Assembly (NCBI RefSeq): GCF_019801465.1
Contig: NZ_JAHVJA010000001.1
Coordinates: forward strand, 310,001 to 374,000
Source: Leisingera daeponensis
GTDB lineage: Bacteria > Pseudomonadota > Alphaproteobacteria > Rhodobacterales > Rhodobacteraceae
Length of the DNA stretch: 64,000 bases
Reading direction: 5' to 3'
Shown: positions 16,435-26,013 of the stretch, piece after piece
How positions within the stretch are numbered: position 1 is the stretch's first letter
Layout: each line of letters begins with the position of its first letter
The notes under the pieces: model-generated
Database searches by the model: none
Told to the model about the DNA's origin: nothing
What the model saw: only the letters and a program-made list of their open reading frames with translations
Program-made: the position numbers and the translations under genes

Positions 16435-17859
16435 ATGAGCAGCCGCAGCCCGGTAATCTGGTGGATCAGGCGGGACCTCCGCCTGGCAGACAACCCGGCG
16501 CTGACGGCTGCGGTGAACACCGGCGCGCCGGTGATTCCGGTCTATATCCTTGATGCGCAGGATGAGGCGCTGGGTGCCGCGCCCAAGTTCAGGCTTGGCT
16601 TGGGACTGGAGCATTTTTCCGGAGTTCTGGAGAAGGCCGGCTCCCGCCTGATCCTGCGCCGCGGCGGCGCGCTTGAGGTGCTTCGGGAACTGATCAGTGA
16701 AACCGGGGCAGGGGCTGTCCATTGGTCCCGCCTGTATGACCCGCAGGCCATTGCCCGCGACACGGAAGTCAAGCAGCAGCTGAAGGCGCAGGGGGCCGCC
16801 GCCCGGTCCCACGGCGGGCGGCTGCTGTTCGAGCCCTGGTCCGTCGAGACCAAAACCGGCGGCATGTACAAGGTGTTCACGCCGTTCTGGAAATCCGTGC
16901 GGGTGCGCGATGTCGACAGCCTGCGGCCCGCCCCCTCGGAAATTCCTGCGCCGGACACATGGCCTGCAAGCGAAGAAATCAGTGATTGGAAGATGGGCGC
17001 TGCCATGCGCCGGGGCGCGGATGTTGTGGCCCGCTATTGCCGCGTGGGCGAAGCTGCGGCGCAGGACCGGCTGGATGAGTTCCTGGAAGACAAGGTTTCC
17101 GCCTACAAGGAATGCCGCGACTTTCCGGGCGAGGACGCAACGTCCGGCCTCTCGGAAAACCTCGCCTGGGGGGAGATCAGCCCGCACCGCCTGTGGCACC
17201 TGGGCCGCGCTGCAATGGAGCAGGGCGGAAGTGGCGCAGAAACCTTCCTCAAGGAGGTGGTCTGGCGCGAGTTTGCCTACCACCTGGTGTACCACTCGCC
17301 GCATATCCTGACCGAAAGCTGGCGCCAGGAATGGCGGGATTTCCCTTGGTCGCATGAAGACACCCCGCAATTCCAGGCCTGGCAGCGCGGGCAGACCGGT
17401 TACGGCTTTGTCGATGCTGCCATGCGGGAGCTTTACGTGACTGGAAAGATGCACAACCGGGCCCGGATGATCGTGGCAAGTTTCCTCACCAAGCATTTGA
17501 TGATTCACTGGAAGTGCGGGATGGACTGGTTCGCGGACACGCTGGTCGACTGGGACCCTGCCGCCAACGCTATGGGATGGCAATGGGTGGCGGGCTCCGG
17601 TCCCGACGCCGCCCCGTTTTTCCGTGTTTTCAATCCCAGCGGGCAACTGGACAAATTTGACCCGTCAGGGGTTTATACCCGCCGCTGGATTGCCGAAGGC
17701 CAGGGGCAGCCGCCCCGGTCCGCGCTTGATTTCTTCGATGCTGCTCCGCGGTCCTGGAACCTCGCCCCGGACATGCCGCGGGCGAATCCGGTCATAAGCC
17801 TGCAGGCCGGCCGGGACCGCGCCCTTGCGGCCTATCACGAAAGCCGTGAAAACGGCTAA
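16435..17859 (+). CDS. phrB: Deoxyribodipyrimidine photolyase
   Basis: A 474-residue class I CPD photolyase or close cryptochrome relative. The N-terminal antenna domain opens with VIWWIRRDLRLADNPAL. The C-terminal FAD-binding domain includes MHNRARMIVASFLTKHLMIH (around 343) and WDPAANAMGWQWVAGSGPDA (around 373), with the tryptophans of the electron-transfer and lesion-binding region. It repairs UV pyrimidine dimers using light. It follows the aminotransferase by 24 bases and precedes the CFA-like gene. Confidence 0.93.
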   Translation: MSSRSPVIWWIRRDLRLADNPALTAAVNTGAPVIPVYILDAQDEALGAAPKFRLGLGLEHFSGVLEKAGSRLILRRGGALEVLRELISETGAGAVHWSRLYDPQAIARDTEVKQQLKAQGAAARSHGGRLLFEPWSVETKTGGMYKVFTPFWKSVRVRDVDSLRPAPSEIPAPDTWPASEEISDWKMGAAMRRGADVVARYCRVGEAAAQDRLDEFLEDKVSAYKECRDFPGEDATSGLSENLAWGEISPHRLWHLGRAAMEQGGSGAETFLKEVVWREFAYHLVYHSPHILTESWRQEWRDFPWSHEDTPQFQAWQRGQTGYGFVDAAMRELYVTGKMHNRARMIVASFLTKHLMIHWKCGMDWFADTLVDWDPAANAMGWQWVAGSGPDAAPFFRVFNPSGQLDKFDPSGVYTRRWIAEGQGQPPRSALDFFDAAPRSWNLAPDMPRANPVISLQAGRDRALAAYHESRENG

Positions 17860-17941
17860 CGCACAGTTTTCTTGCCAGAAAGCCCCCTCCGGCCTAGCTT
17901 TTTCCCTGTAGCACGTCCGTATCTCGCACAGGGGGAAGCGA

Positions 17942-19147
17942 ATGAAGCTCACGTCCGTTGACGGCCAGAAAAACCTGCCGCGCTACTTTCCGGCAGTGTT
18001 TGCCAAAGTGAAAGCCATGGAAGTCGGGCAGCTGGATATCCAACTGCCGGACGGGCGCGTATTCACGGCCAAGGGGCGCAACCCGGGGCCGGCTGCTGAC
18101 CTGATCATCCACCACCCGGATTGTTTTTCCCGGCTGATCCGGGAAGGCGACCTGGGCTTCTCCGATGCCTATCTGGAAGGCTGGTGGAGCACCAGCGACC
18201 TCCAGGCCTTCATGGATCTGGTGCATATGGGGGCCAACACCGTCTATGACGGTTTTCCGGGGCAGGGGCTGGCGCGGGCGTATGAACGCTTCCGCTTCTG
18301 GCTGCACCGCAACCACCGGCGCCAGGCCAAGAAAAACATCTCTTACCACTACGACCTTGGAAATGAGTTCTACCGGCTGTGGCTGGACGACACGATGACC
18401 TACTCCAGCGCCCTGTTCCGCAGCGGCCAGGACAGTCTGGAGGCGGCGCAGACCGCAAAATACGCCTCCTTGGTCGACCAGATGGGGGTGCAGCCCGGCG
18501 ATCATGTGCTGGAGGTCGGCTGCGGCTGGGGCGGCTTTGCCGAATACGCCGCCAAGGAGCGCGGGCTGAAGGTGACCGGCCTGACGATCAGTAAGGAGCA
18601 GTTAAGGTTTGCCCGCCAGCGCATTGAAAACGCAGGCCTCTCGGACCAGGTGGAGCTGCGCCTGCAGGACTACCGCGACTGCCGAGGCCAGTTCGACGGC
18701 ATTGCCTCCATCGAGATGTTCGAGGCGGTGGGCGAGAAATACTGGCCCGCCTACTTCGGTGCCATCCACGACCGGCTGAAACCTGGCGGCAAGGCGACGC
18801 TGCAGATCATCACCGTCGCCGACCGGCGCTGGGAGATTTACCGCAAGGGCATCGATTTCATCCAGAAGCACATCTTCCCGGGCGGTATGCTGCCATCACC
18901 GGCTGTACTGCGTGACCAGGTGGAGAAAGCGGGTCTGGGGGTGGTGAGGTCGATCGAATTCGGCGGCAGCTACGAACAAACGCTCAAACGCTGGCACGAA
19001 ACCTTCAACGCCCGCTGGGAGCAGATCGCCGGCCTCGGATTCGATGAGCGTTTCCATAAGATGTGGAACTTTTACCTCACTTCCTGCGCCGCCGCCTTTA
19101 AGACTGGAAATTGCGACGTGACGCAGATTACAGTTGCTCATCGCTGA
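17942..19147 (+). CDS. Cyclopropane-fatty-acid-synthase-like methyltransferase
   Basis: A 401-residue SAM-dependent methyltransferase of the CFA synthase family. A short N-terminal domain of about 95 residues precedes the conserved YHYDLGNEFY near 138 and SAM motif I VLEVGCGWGGF near 188. The family adds methylene or methyl groups to unsaturated phospholipid acyl chains. GGGGGAAG lies just ahead of the ATG. Photolyase upstream and tellurite genes downstream give a stress-response setting. Whether the product is a cyclopropane or a methylated or furan fatty acid cannot be told. Confidence 0.88.
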   Translation: MKLTSVDGQKNLPRYFPAVFAKVKAMEVGQLDIQLPDGRVFTAKGRNPGPAADLIIHHPDCFSRLIREGDLGFSDAYLEGWWSTSDLQAFMDLVHMGANTVYDGFPGQGLARAYERFRFWLHRNHRRQAKKNISYHYDLGNEFYRLWLDDTMTYSSALFRSGQDSLEAAQTAKYASLVDQMGVQPGDHVLEVGCGWGGFAEYAAKERGLKVTGLTISKEQLRFARQRIENAGLSDQVELRLQDYRDCRGQFDGIASIEMFEAVGEKYWPAYFGAIHDRLKPGGKATLQIITVADRRWEIYRKGIDFIQKHIFPGGMLPSPAVLRDQVEKAGLGVVRSIEFGGSYEQTLKRWHETFNARWEQIAGLGFDERFHKMWNFYLTSCAAAFKTGNCDVTQITVAHR

Positions 19148-19176
19148 TTGAACTGTGCCACGGAACCAGACCGCTT

Positions 19177-19617
19177 ATGCCCACCGGAGCCCGCCTGACC
19201 GCCGCTTTATCCCTGGCTTTGGTGGCGTTTCTCGCGTCCTTTCTGGTCATGCCGCAGATGCCGGAAGGCACCGACTTCGGATATTTCGTGCATGTCAATG
19301 TGGTGCTGGGGCTGCTGTGCGGCTGGATCTTCATGGGGCGGCGGGCAGGCGGCGGACTGGTGCCAGCGATCAATAACGGCCTTACCGGTATGGCGGTGAT
19401 GGTGCTGTGGGCGCTGTTCGTCCAGGGCGCTTGGGAAATGTTCCGTCTGGCCATGCGGCACCGCTATGACGGCCCGTTTGAAGCGCTGTCGCAGATTTTT
19501 GTCATTGCGCTGGAATATTTCTTTGTTATCGCAGTGCCGTCGGTTTTGGTGCCGCTGGTGATCGGCGGCGTCCTGGCCGGCCTCGCGACCGAAAACGCCT
19601 CACGCCGCTGGCGCTGA
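19177..19617 (+). CDS. trgA: TrgA family membrane protein
   Basis: A 146-residue protein with four hydrophobic segments, beginning MPTGARLTAALSLALVAF, with WALFVQGAWEMFRLAMRHRY mid-protein. I match it to TrgA of the Rhodobacter sphaeroides trgAB tellurite-resistance locus. That locus also has cysK beside it, as here. The start at 19177 is chosen over an in-frame ATG at 19111 inside the methyltransferase gene. The molecular role is unknown. Confidence 0.82.
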   Translation: MPTGARLTAALSLALVAFLASFLVMPQMPEGTDFGYFVHVNVVLGLLCGWIFMGRRAGGGLVPAINNGLTGMAVMVLWALFVQGAWEMFRLAMRHRYDGPFEALSQIFVIALEYFFVIAVPSVLVPLVIGGVLAGLATENASRRWR

Positions 19618-19646
19618 AATCACATATTAATAACAGGTTACCTTCC

Positions 19647-20771
19647 GTGGCTGATCTCTTCTTCTTTGGCACGCTGCGCCATATCCCTTTGCTCGAACTG
19701 GTGCTGGGCCGGAGCGGTGACGCGCTGAAGGCCCGCTCTGCCCAACTGCCCGGCCACGGTGTCTACCAGGTGGTCGGACAGCCCTTTCCGGCAATCGAGG
19801 AACGCCAGGGCGCCACGGCAGACGGCGTTTTTGTGCAGGATCTGTCGGCGGCCGACCTGGATGCGCTGAACTTTTACGAAGGCGGTTTCGGCTATGAGCT
19901 GAAGCCTGTCGCCGTTCGGCTCGCGGATGGCAGCTATGCCGAGGCTGAGGTGTACTTTCCGGAACCGGGCATGTGGCAAACGGCCGATCCTTGGGATCTG
20001 GAGGTCTGGGCGGCTGAATGGGGCGCGCTTTCCCTGCGCGCTGCTGAGGAAGTCATGGCTTATTACGGCCGCAAATCGGCGGAGGAGATCGCAGAATCCT
20101 TTCCTGCGATCCGCCGCAGGGCCGCCAGCTGGCTGGCGGGGCAGGCACGGCCCGCTGACCCTGAACATGATCTGACCAAGGACGTGATTGTTCACAGCCA
20201 CACCCGCGCCTACCTGAATTTCTTCGCAATGGAAGAAATGGAGCTGCAGTTCCGCCGCTATGACGGGTCCATGAGCCCGGTGGTGCACCGCAGTGCTGCG
20301 ATGGCGGCGCTTGCATCCGTCGTGCTGCCCTATGACCCCAAGCGGGACCAGGTGCTGCTGGTGGAGCAATTCCGCGCACCTGTCTATATTTCCGGCGACA
20401 GCCGCCCCTGGATGTGGGAGCCGGTGGCAGGTTTGGTGGATCCGGGCGAAACGCCCGAGCAGGCCGCCGTGCGCGAGGCTCAGGAAGAGGCTGGCATTTC
20501 CGTGCAGCGGCTCGAGCCGGTGGCGCAAGTCTATCCTTCCAGTGGCTCCCTGACGGAATTTGTTCATATTTTCATTGGCATTGCCGATCTTTCTGATGTT
20601 AGCGGCGGCGGCGGCCTGGCGGGCGAGGGCGAAGACATCCGCAGCCGGATCATCAGTTATGACGCGCTAATGGAAGGCATTGACGCGCAGACCTATCAGG
20701 ATATGCCGCTGGTGACTGCAGCCCTGTGGCTGTCACGGCACCGTGAGCGGCTGCGCGCCGGGCATTCCTGA
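19647..20771 (+). CDS. trgB: TrgB: GGCT-like domain fused to a NUDIX hydrolase
   Basis: A 374-residue protein starting at GTG. The N-terminal ~100 residues (LFFFGTLRHIPLLELVLG, LNFYEGGFGYEL) resemble gamma-glutamylcyclotransferase-like domains. The C-terminal half has a complete Nudix box, GLVDPGETPEQAAVREAQEE, near residues 264-283, as in ADP-ribose pyrophosphatases. It lies 29 bases after trgA and 68 before cysK. The combination suggests a link to glutathione/cysteine metabolism and nucleotide-sugar clean-up under tellurite or oxidative stress (inference). Confidence 0.85.
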   Translation: MADLFFFGTLRHIPLLELVLGRSGDALKARSAQLPGHGVYQVVGQPFPAIEERQGATADGVFVQDLSAADLDALNFYEGGFGYELKPVAVRLADGSYAEAEVYFPEPGMWQTADPWDLEVWAAEWGALSLRAAEEVMAYYGRKSAEEIAESFPAIRRRAASWLAGQARPADPEHDLTKDVIVHSHTRAYLNFFAMEEMELQFRRYDGSMSPVVHRSAAMAALASVVLPYDPKRDQVLLVEQFRAPVYISGDSRPWMWEPVAGLVDPGETPEQAAVREAQEEAGISVQRLEPVAQVYPSSGSLTEFVHIFIGIADLSDVSGGGGLAGEGEDIRSRIISYDALMEGIDAQTYQDMPLVTAALWLSRHRERLRAGHS

Positions 20772-20839
20772 CCCGCTTCCCGCCTTGTGGTCGCCGGACC
20801 GCTTGGATACACCTTGGGGGAATGATCGAAAGGGATACC

Positions 20840-21874
20840 ATGCGCATTGCACGCGATCTGGCTGATGCCGTCGGCCACACACCTCTTATCCGCCTGAACC
20901 GCGTCAGCGAAGAGACCGGCTGCGAGATCCTGGGCAAGGCGGAGTTCATGAACCCGGGCCAGTCGGTCAAGGACCGCGCAGCGCTCTATATCATCCGCGA
21001 TGCCATTGCCCGCGGCGAGCTGAAGCCGGGCGGCACAATTGTCGAAGGCACCGCCGGCAACACCGGTATCGGCCTGGCGCTGGTCGGCGCCTCGATGGGC
21101 TTCAAGACGGTGATTGTGATCCCGGAAACCCAGTCCGAGGAAAAGAAGGACATGCTGCGCCTTGCGGGCGCCCAGCTGGTCCAGGTGCCAGCGGCGCCCT
21201 ACAAGAATCCCAACAACTACGTGCGCTATTCCCAGCGCCTGGCAGAGAAACTGGCCAAGACCGAACCCAATGGGGCCGTCTGGGCCAATCAGTTCGACAA
21301 CGTTGCGAACCGCCAGGCCCATGTGGAAACCACAGGCCCGGAAATCTGGGAACAGACCGGCGGTAAAGTCGACGGTTTCGTCAGCGCCGTTGGCTCCGGC
21401 GGCACCCTTGCAGGCGTTGCCGAGGCTCTGCAGCCCAAGGGCGTTAAAATTGCGCTGGCCGACCCGATGGGCGCGGCCCTGTATTCCTATTACACCACCG
21501 GCGAATTGGCGTCCGAGGGCAGCTCGATCACCGAGGGCATCGGCCAGGGCCGCATCACCAAGAACCTCGAGGGGTTCTCTCCGGATTACAGCTATCAGAT
21601 TTCCGACGCAGAGGCTGTGCCCTACGTCTTCGACCTGCTGCACGACGAAGGCCTTGTCCTGGGCGGTTCCACTGCCATCAACATCGCAGGGGCCGTGCGC
21701 ATGGCCAAGGACATGGGGCCGGGCAACACAATCGTGACCGTGCTGTGCGACTACGGCACCCGTTACCAGTCCAAGCTGTTCAACCCGGACTTCCTGCGTG
21801 AAAAGAACCTGCCGGTGCCGGAGTGGATGACCCACACGCCCGCGTCGATCCCAGGTGTTTTTGAGGACGTATGA
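20840..21874 (+). CDS. cysK: Cysteine synthase A
   Basis: A 344-residue O-acetylserine sulfhydrylase. The PLP lysine is Lys44 in NPGQSVKDRAAL. The phosphate/PLP loop GTAGNTGIGLAL is near 72, and the SAVGSGGTLAG loop near 186. It makes cysteine from O-acetylserine and sulfide. The start at 20840 follows GAAAGGG; an in-frame ATG at 20822 sits too close to GGGGG. It follows trgAB and overlaps the next gene by 4 bases (ATGA). Confidence 0.94.
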   Translation: MRIARDLADAVGHTPLIRLNRVSEETGCEILGKAEFMNPGQSVKDRAALYIIRDAIARGELKPGGTIVEGTAGNTGIGLALVGASMGFKTVIVIPETQSEEKKDMLRLAGAQLVQVPAAPYKNPNNYVRYSQRLAEKLAKTEPNGAVWANQFDNVANRQAHVETTGPEIWEQTGGKVDGFVSAVGSGGTLAGVAEALQPKGVKIALADPMGAALYSYYTTGELASEGSSITEGIGQGRITKNLEGFSPDYSYQISDAEAVPYVFDLLHDEGLVLGGSTAINIAGAVRMAKDMGPGNTIVTVLCDYGTRYQSKLFNPDFLREKNLPVPEWMTHTPASIPGVFEDV

Positions 21875-24336
21875 CACCTTTCATAACCGCTGTGCGGAAC
21901 GTGCTGCTGGGGCTGGTCCTTGTGACCGGCCTCGTGATGCCTGCGCTGGCCCAGCTGAACGCTGAGTCCCGCGCCTATTATCAGGACTGGCTCAAGACCG
22001 CGAGCCGCGCGGAAGATGTGATTGATGCCAGGCGCGCGTCCAGCGCCGCACTGGAAACCCTGCGCAAGGAGCTGACCAGCTACCGCCAGCGGTTCATGCA
22101 GGCGCGGACCGAAAACGGCGACCGGATCAAGACCCTGGAAGGCCAGATCGGCGCTCTTGGCAAAGCGCCGGAGGAAGGCAGCAGCGAGCCGGAGGATATT
22201 GCCGAGCTGCGCGCCTCGCTGGAGCAGCAGCTTCGCGAACTGAAGGTGCCGCGCATCGTCTCGGAGGAGGCTTACAGCCGCGCCAACGGCCTGATCGCCG
22301 AAATCGACAAGATCATCCGCGAGCGCCGGACCCGCGAACTTCTGGAGCGCGGCCCCTCGCCTTTGAACCCGGAAAACTGGGCCGGTGCGCTGCGCACCCT
22401 GGGCCGCTCCGCCGGGTCTATCTGGAATGAAACCGCCTACCGGATCGGGAGTGCCACCACTGCCGAGCGTGTGCAGAACAGCTTGCCGGCGCTGCTGCTG
22501 CTCTTGGCAATCGCCGCTCTGCTGCTGCTGCGGGGACGGCCCTGGGCCCATGCGGCGGGTGATTACCTGCGGCAGTTCGGCAGCAGCGGCCGCGGCATTT
22601 GGGGCTTCGTCGTATCCCTTCTCGAAGTCATCCTGCCCTTCATCGGCATTATCTGCCTTGTTGCGGCAGTGGACTTGTCCGGCATCGCCGGCTTCCGCGG
22701 CTCTCTTCTGCTCGACAATGTGCCCGGCTGGGCGCTGGTCATGCTGTCCTTCCACTGGCTGGGCAACCAGCTCTTTTCCGGCCGGATCGAAAACGATCTG
22801 GTGCCGGTGCAGGAAGGGCGGCTGAATGAAACCCGGCTGATGGTCGACATCCTGGCGGTGATCCTGGTGCTGCAGGACGCGCTGGTGAAGCTGGAAAACA
22901 TCGAAACCATTCCTGCGCCGGTCCATTCGGTTGCCAGTTTCCCGCTGATCACCGCGGCGGCGCTGGTGCTGCTGCGGCTGCACCGGATCGGTGCCAAACG
23001 GCGGCAGAGGCAGCCCGCGGATACCGAGGACGACGGGGCCATTGCTGCAGGTGCCAACCGCATTCTGACCCTGGTCCGGCGCGCCACCTATCTTTTGGGG
23101 TTCATCTCGCCGCTGCTCGCCGCGCTTGGCTATGTCAACGCGGCGGAGGCTCTGATCTACCCGGCGGTATCCACCCTGGCCCTGCTGGCCGCGCTTCTGG
23201 TGGTGCAGCGCTTCCTCGGCGATGTGTACGGCTGGCTGTCGGGCAAGGGCTCGGCCGCCCGTGATTCGCTGTTTGCGGTCCTGATCGGCTTCCTGCTGGC
23301 GGCGATGGCCCTGCCGCTCCTGGCGCTGATCTGGGGCGCGCGCGTGGCGGATATGACCGAGCTGTGGTCGCGCTTTCTGGAAGGCTTCCAGATCGGCGAA
23401 ACCAGGATTTCTCCCACCGCCTTCCTGACCTTTGCCGTTGTCTTTGCCGCAGGCTATGCGCTGACCCGGCTGATTCAGGGCAGCCTGCGCAATTCGCTTC
23501 TGCCCAAGACTAGCATCGACCCGGGCGGCCAGAACGCCATCGTCTCGGGACTGGGCTATGTCGGGATTTTCCTGGCGGCGCTGGTCGCGATTTCGATGGC
23601 GGGTCTCGACCTGTCCTCTCTGGCCATCGTCGCGGGCGCATTGTCGGTCGGCATCGGTTTCGGCCTGCAGACCATCGTGTCGAATTTTGTGTCCGGCATC
23701 ATTCTGCTGATCGAACGCCCGATCTCCAAGGGCGACTGGATCGAGGTCGGCGGGCTGATGGGCTATGTGCGCGATATCTCGGTGCGCTCCACCCGGATCG
23801 AGACCTTCGACCGCACCGATGTGATTGTGCCGAACTCCGACCTGATTTCAGGCACTGTCACCAACTACACCCGCGGCAACACCGTAGGGCGGGCGATCGT
23901 GCCGGTCGGCGTCGCCTATGGCACCGACCCGCGCAAGGTTGAGGCTATCCTGAGCGAGATTGCCAAGGACCACCCGATGGTGCTGCTGAACCCCGCGCCC
24001 TCGGTGGTGTTCCAGGGATTCGGCGCCGATTCCCTCAATTTCGAGATCCGCGCCATCCTGCGCGACGTCAACTGGGTGCTGTCGGTGAAATCCGACATGA
24101 ACTACGAAATCGCGAAGCGGTTCCAGGAAGAGGGGATCGAGATCCCCTTCATGCAGCGCGACATCTGGATCCGCAATCCCGAGGCGCTGGCCCAGACCAA
24201 GGCGGCCTCCTCCGGGGAGCAGCCTGCCGGCATTCCGGCATCCGCCTCCGCGGCGGCCCCGCCCAAGCCGGACCTGGAAGATGTGCAGCAAAATCCTGAC
24301 GATGATGCCGATGGAGATTCAGGTGCCGATAAGTGA
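21871..24336 (+). CDS. MscS-family mechanosensitive channel with DUF3772
   Basis: An 821-residue inner-membrane protein. A signal peptide of about 26 residues is followed by a charged helical periplasmic region (about 30-160, DUF3772-like). About ten hydrophobic segments come next, then the MscS core, with the pore-lining stretch LSVGIGFGLQTIVSNFVSGI near 590. A Pro/Ala/Asp-rich cytoplasmic tail closes it. Large MscS relatives of this kind release solutes on hypo-osmotic shock. It is translationally coupled to cysK. Confidence 0.9.
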   Translation: MTPFITAVRNVLLGLVLVTGLVMPALAQLNAESRAYYQDWLKTASRAEDVIDARRASSAALETLRKELTSYRQRFMQARTENGDRIKTLEGQIGALGKAPEEGSSEPEDIAELRASLEQQLRELKVPRIVSEEAYSRANGLIAEIDKIIRERRTRELLERGPSPLNPENWAGALRTLGRSAGSIWNETAYRIGSATTAERVQNSLPALLLLLAIAALLLLRGRPWAHAAGDYLRQFGSSGRGIWGFVVSLLEVILPFIGIICLVAAVDLSGIAGFRGSLLLDNVPGWALVMLSFHWLGNQLFSGRIENDLVPVQEGRLNETRLMVDILAVILVLQDALVKLENIETIPAPVHSVASFPLITAAALVLLRLHRIGAKRRQRQPADTEDDGAIAAGANRILTLVRRATYLLGFISPLLAALGYVNAAEALIYPAVSTLALLAALLVVQRFLGDVYGWLSGKGSAARDSLFAVLIGFLLAAMALPLLALIWGARVADMTELWSRFLEGFQIGETRISPTAFLTFAVVFAAGYALTRLIQGSLRNSLLPKTSIDPGGQNAIVSGLGYVGIFLAALVAISMAGLDLSSLAIVAGALSVGIGFGLQTIVSNFVSGIILLIERPISKGDWIEVGGLMGYVRDISVRSTRIETFDRTDVIVPNSDLISGTVTNYTRGNTVGRAIVPVGVAYGTDPRKVEAILSEIAKDHPMVLLNPAPSVVFQGFGADSLNFEIRAILRDVNWVLSVKSDMNYEIAKRFQEEGIEIPFMQRDIWIRNPEALAQTKAASSGEQPAGIPASASAAAPPKPDLEDVQQNPDDDADGDSGADK

Positions 24337-25048
24337 GCCGCTGTTCCGCAAGGACGCCTATACCCGGATGACGGAGGCACAGGTGCTGGCCCATACCGAG
24401 CAGGGCGGGATCATCCTGGACCGTACATTGTTCTATGCCACCGGCGGGGGGCAGCCGGGCGACAGCGGCAAGCTGCTGTGGGGCGAAGGGCAGTGCGATG
24501 TCGCCACGACGGTCAAGGGCGAGGAGGGCGCCGTTGTTCTGGTCCCGGCGGAGGGCTCAGCCCTGCCGCCGGAAGGCGCCGCCGTGACCCAGGTGCTCGA
24601 CTGGGACCGCCGCTATGGCCACATGCGCGTCCACACAGCGCTGCACCTCCTGTCTGTCGTGATTCCGCTGGAGGTGACCGGCGGTTCGATCAGCGCCGGG
24701 AAGGGGCGGCTGGATTTCAACATGCCGGAGACACCGGAAGACAAACAGGCGCTTCAGGATCAGCTGCAGGCGCTGATCGATCGCGATCTTGAAGTGACCG
24801 AGGACTGGATCACTGACGCCGAACTGGATGCCAATCCGCAGCTGGTCAAGACCATGTCGGTCTCACCGCCGCGCGGGGCGGGCCAGGTGCGGCTGGTGCG
24901 GATCGGCACTGCAGACGAGCAGGTGGATCTGCAGCCCTGCGGAGGAACCCATGTTAAACGCACCGGTGAAATCGGCCGCATCCGCCTTGGAAAGGTTGAG
25001 AAAAAGGGCAAGCTGAACCGCCGCGTCTACCTGCATTTGGAGGCCTGA
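24311..25048 (+). CDS. AlaX-type alanyl-tRNA editing protein
   Basis: A 245-residue free-standing editing domain homologous to the C-terminal part of AlaRS. The metal-binding motifs are RVHTALHLL (HxxxH, near residue 109) and CGGTH (near 212). It hydrolyses mischarged Ser- or Gly-tRNA(Ala). The start is uncertain: ATG codons at 24281, 24302, 24305 and 24311 all lie inside the end of the channel gene, and 24311 gives the least overlap (26 bases). tRNA-Ser follows 81 bases downstream, on the same strand. Confidence 0.88.
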   Translation: MEIQVPISEPLFRKDAYTRMTEAQVLAHTEQGGIILDRTLFYATGGGQPGDSGKLLWGEGQCDVATTVKGEEGAVVLVPAEGSALPPEGAAVTQVLDWDRRYGHMRVHTALHLLSVVIPLEVTGGSISAGKGRLDFNMPETPEDKQALQDQLQALIDRDLEVTEDWITDAELDANPQLVKTMSVSPPRGAGQVRLVRIGTADEQVDLQPCGGTHVKRTGEIGRIRLGKVEKKGKLNRRVYLHLEA

Positions 25049-25129
25049 AAAAGAATTGGGGGGTAAGTGAAGTTTTTGCAGTTTCAGCCCTTGCATTTCC
25101 CCGGCTGATCCTTCAAAAGCCCCCTCAAC

Positions 25130-25219
25130 GGAGAGGTGGCCGAGTGGTCGAAGGCGCACGCCTGGAAAGTGTGTAGGCGGGAAACCGTCTCCAGGGTTCG
25201 AATCCCTGTCTCTCCGCCA
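25130..25219 (+). tRNA. tRNA-Ser (anticodon GGA)
   Basis: A 90-base class II tRNA. Acceptor arms GGAGAGG and TCTCTCC pair with discriminator G and an encoded CCA. The anticodon loop is CTGGAAA on a CACGC/GTGTG stem, the variable arm is long, and the T-arm is CAGGG-TTCGAAT-CCCTG. The GGA anticodon reads UCC/UCU serine codons. Confidence 0.97.
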
Positions 25220-26013
25220 TAATCCCTTCAAGGTATTTGAATACGAGCGCTCAGGCATTCGTTTCCGGCAGGTGTTCTGCGGCAGAACATTTGCGGCTGA
25301 GCCGTGTTTGATTCAAATCCCTGGCACTATTTCCTTGTGGTTTTGCTTCCGCCGCGTGCCATCGGTCCGGTTCGATTCGCACTGTCAGGAACAGCGTTGC
25401 GCTGAGGGCGGGAACAATCTGGCCGAAAGTCCGGCATTGTTTTCAAAGCGGCTGCTAATTGCTCAGGGAAGCCTGAAGATTGCGGCACAGGGCGGCTGGC
25501 CCGCCTTGAAAATTCCATGTTTCGAAATTGGAAACTTAGCTGCATAAAAGACCGCTTTCTCATGAGGAGGGGGGATATTCCAGCCCTTTCAGACTGCGAT
25601 TTGGGCCGGGAATTGGAAACAGTCCGCGGCCCGGCCACCCAGAGTGAACCGTATGTTCAGGGTGTTCCGGCGCAATGCGGGGAATTTTAGGCAATTTTTT
25701 GGCTTTGTGGCCCTCTGCACCTTAAGTATGCATGAAACAGCCCATTGGGGGGCAAGTTCTGCGAGCTGCTGGACTGTGGTGGACTGCTAAAATTTGATTC
25801 AAGTCTTCGTGCCGCGATGCGCGCACTCCACTGATCCGAAAAGCTTCTGCAAGTCGGCTGTGTGCTGTTTCAGCACGCAAACCAGATCGTCTGCGCGGTC
25901 TGTCCCTCTGCCTGTACGGGCTGGTGTTTTTGAAAACGGCATTCCGCGCGGCTGCCCGGCTGGTCCGAAACGATGGGGCTTGGGACCAGGCCGGTGAGGA
26001 GAGGGTAAAGACA
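25220..26013. other. 794-base spacer without a recognisable gene
   Basis: Between tRNA-Ser and the RTX/Hint gene I see no supported ORF on either strand, no tRNA and no clear terminator. The short frames here lack ribosome sites and family features. It probably holds the promoter of the secreted-protein gene. Confidence 0.5.

Noticed and set aside
19627-19641. TTAA-N7-TTAC in the trgA-trgB gap as a CtrA site
   Set aside because: One mismatch, a single isolated site inside an apparent operon; not enough to call.
25290-25335. A tRNA-like T-arm (GATTCAAATCC) shortly after tRNA-Ser
   Set aside because: No matching stem, anticodon arm or acceptor could be built, so it is not a tRNA or a convincing tRNA remnant.
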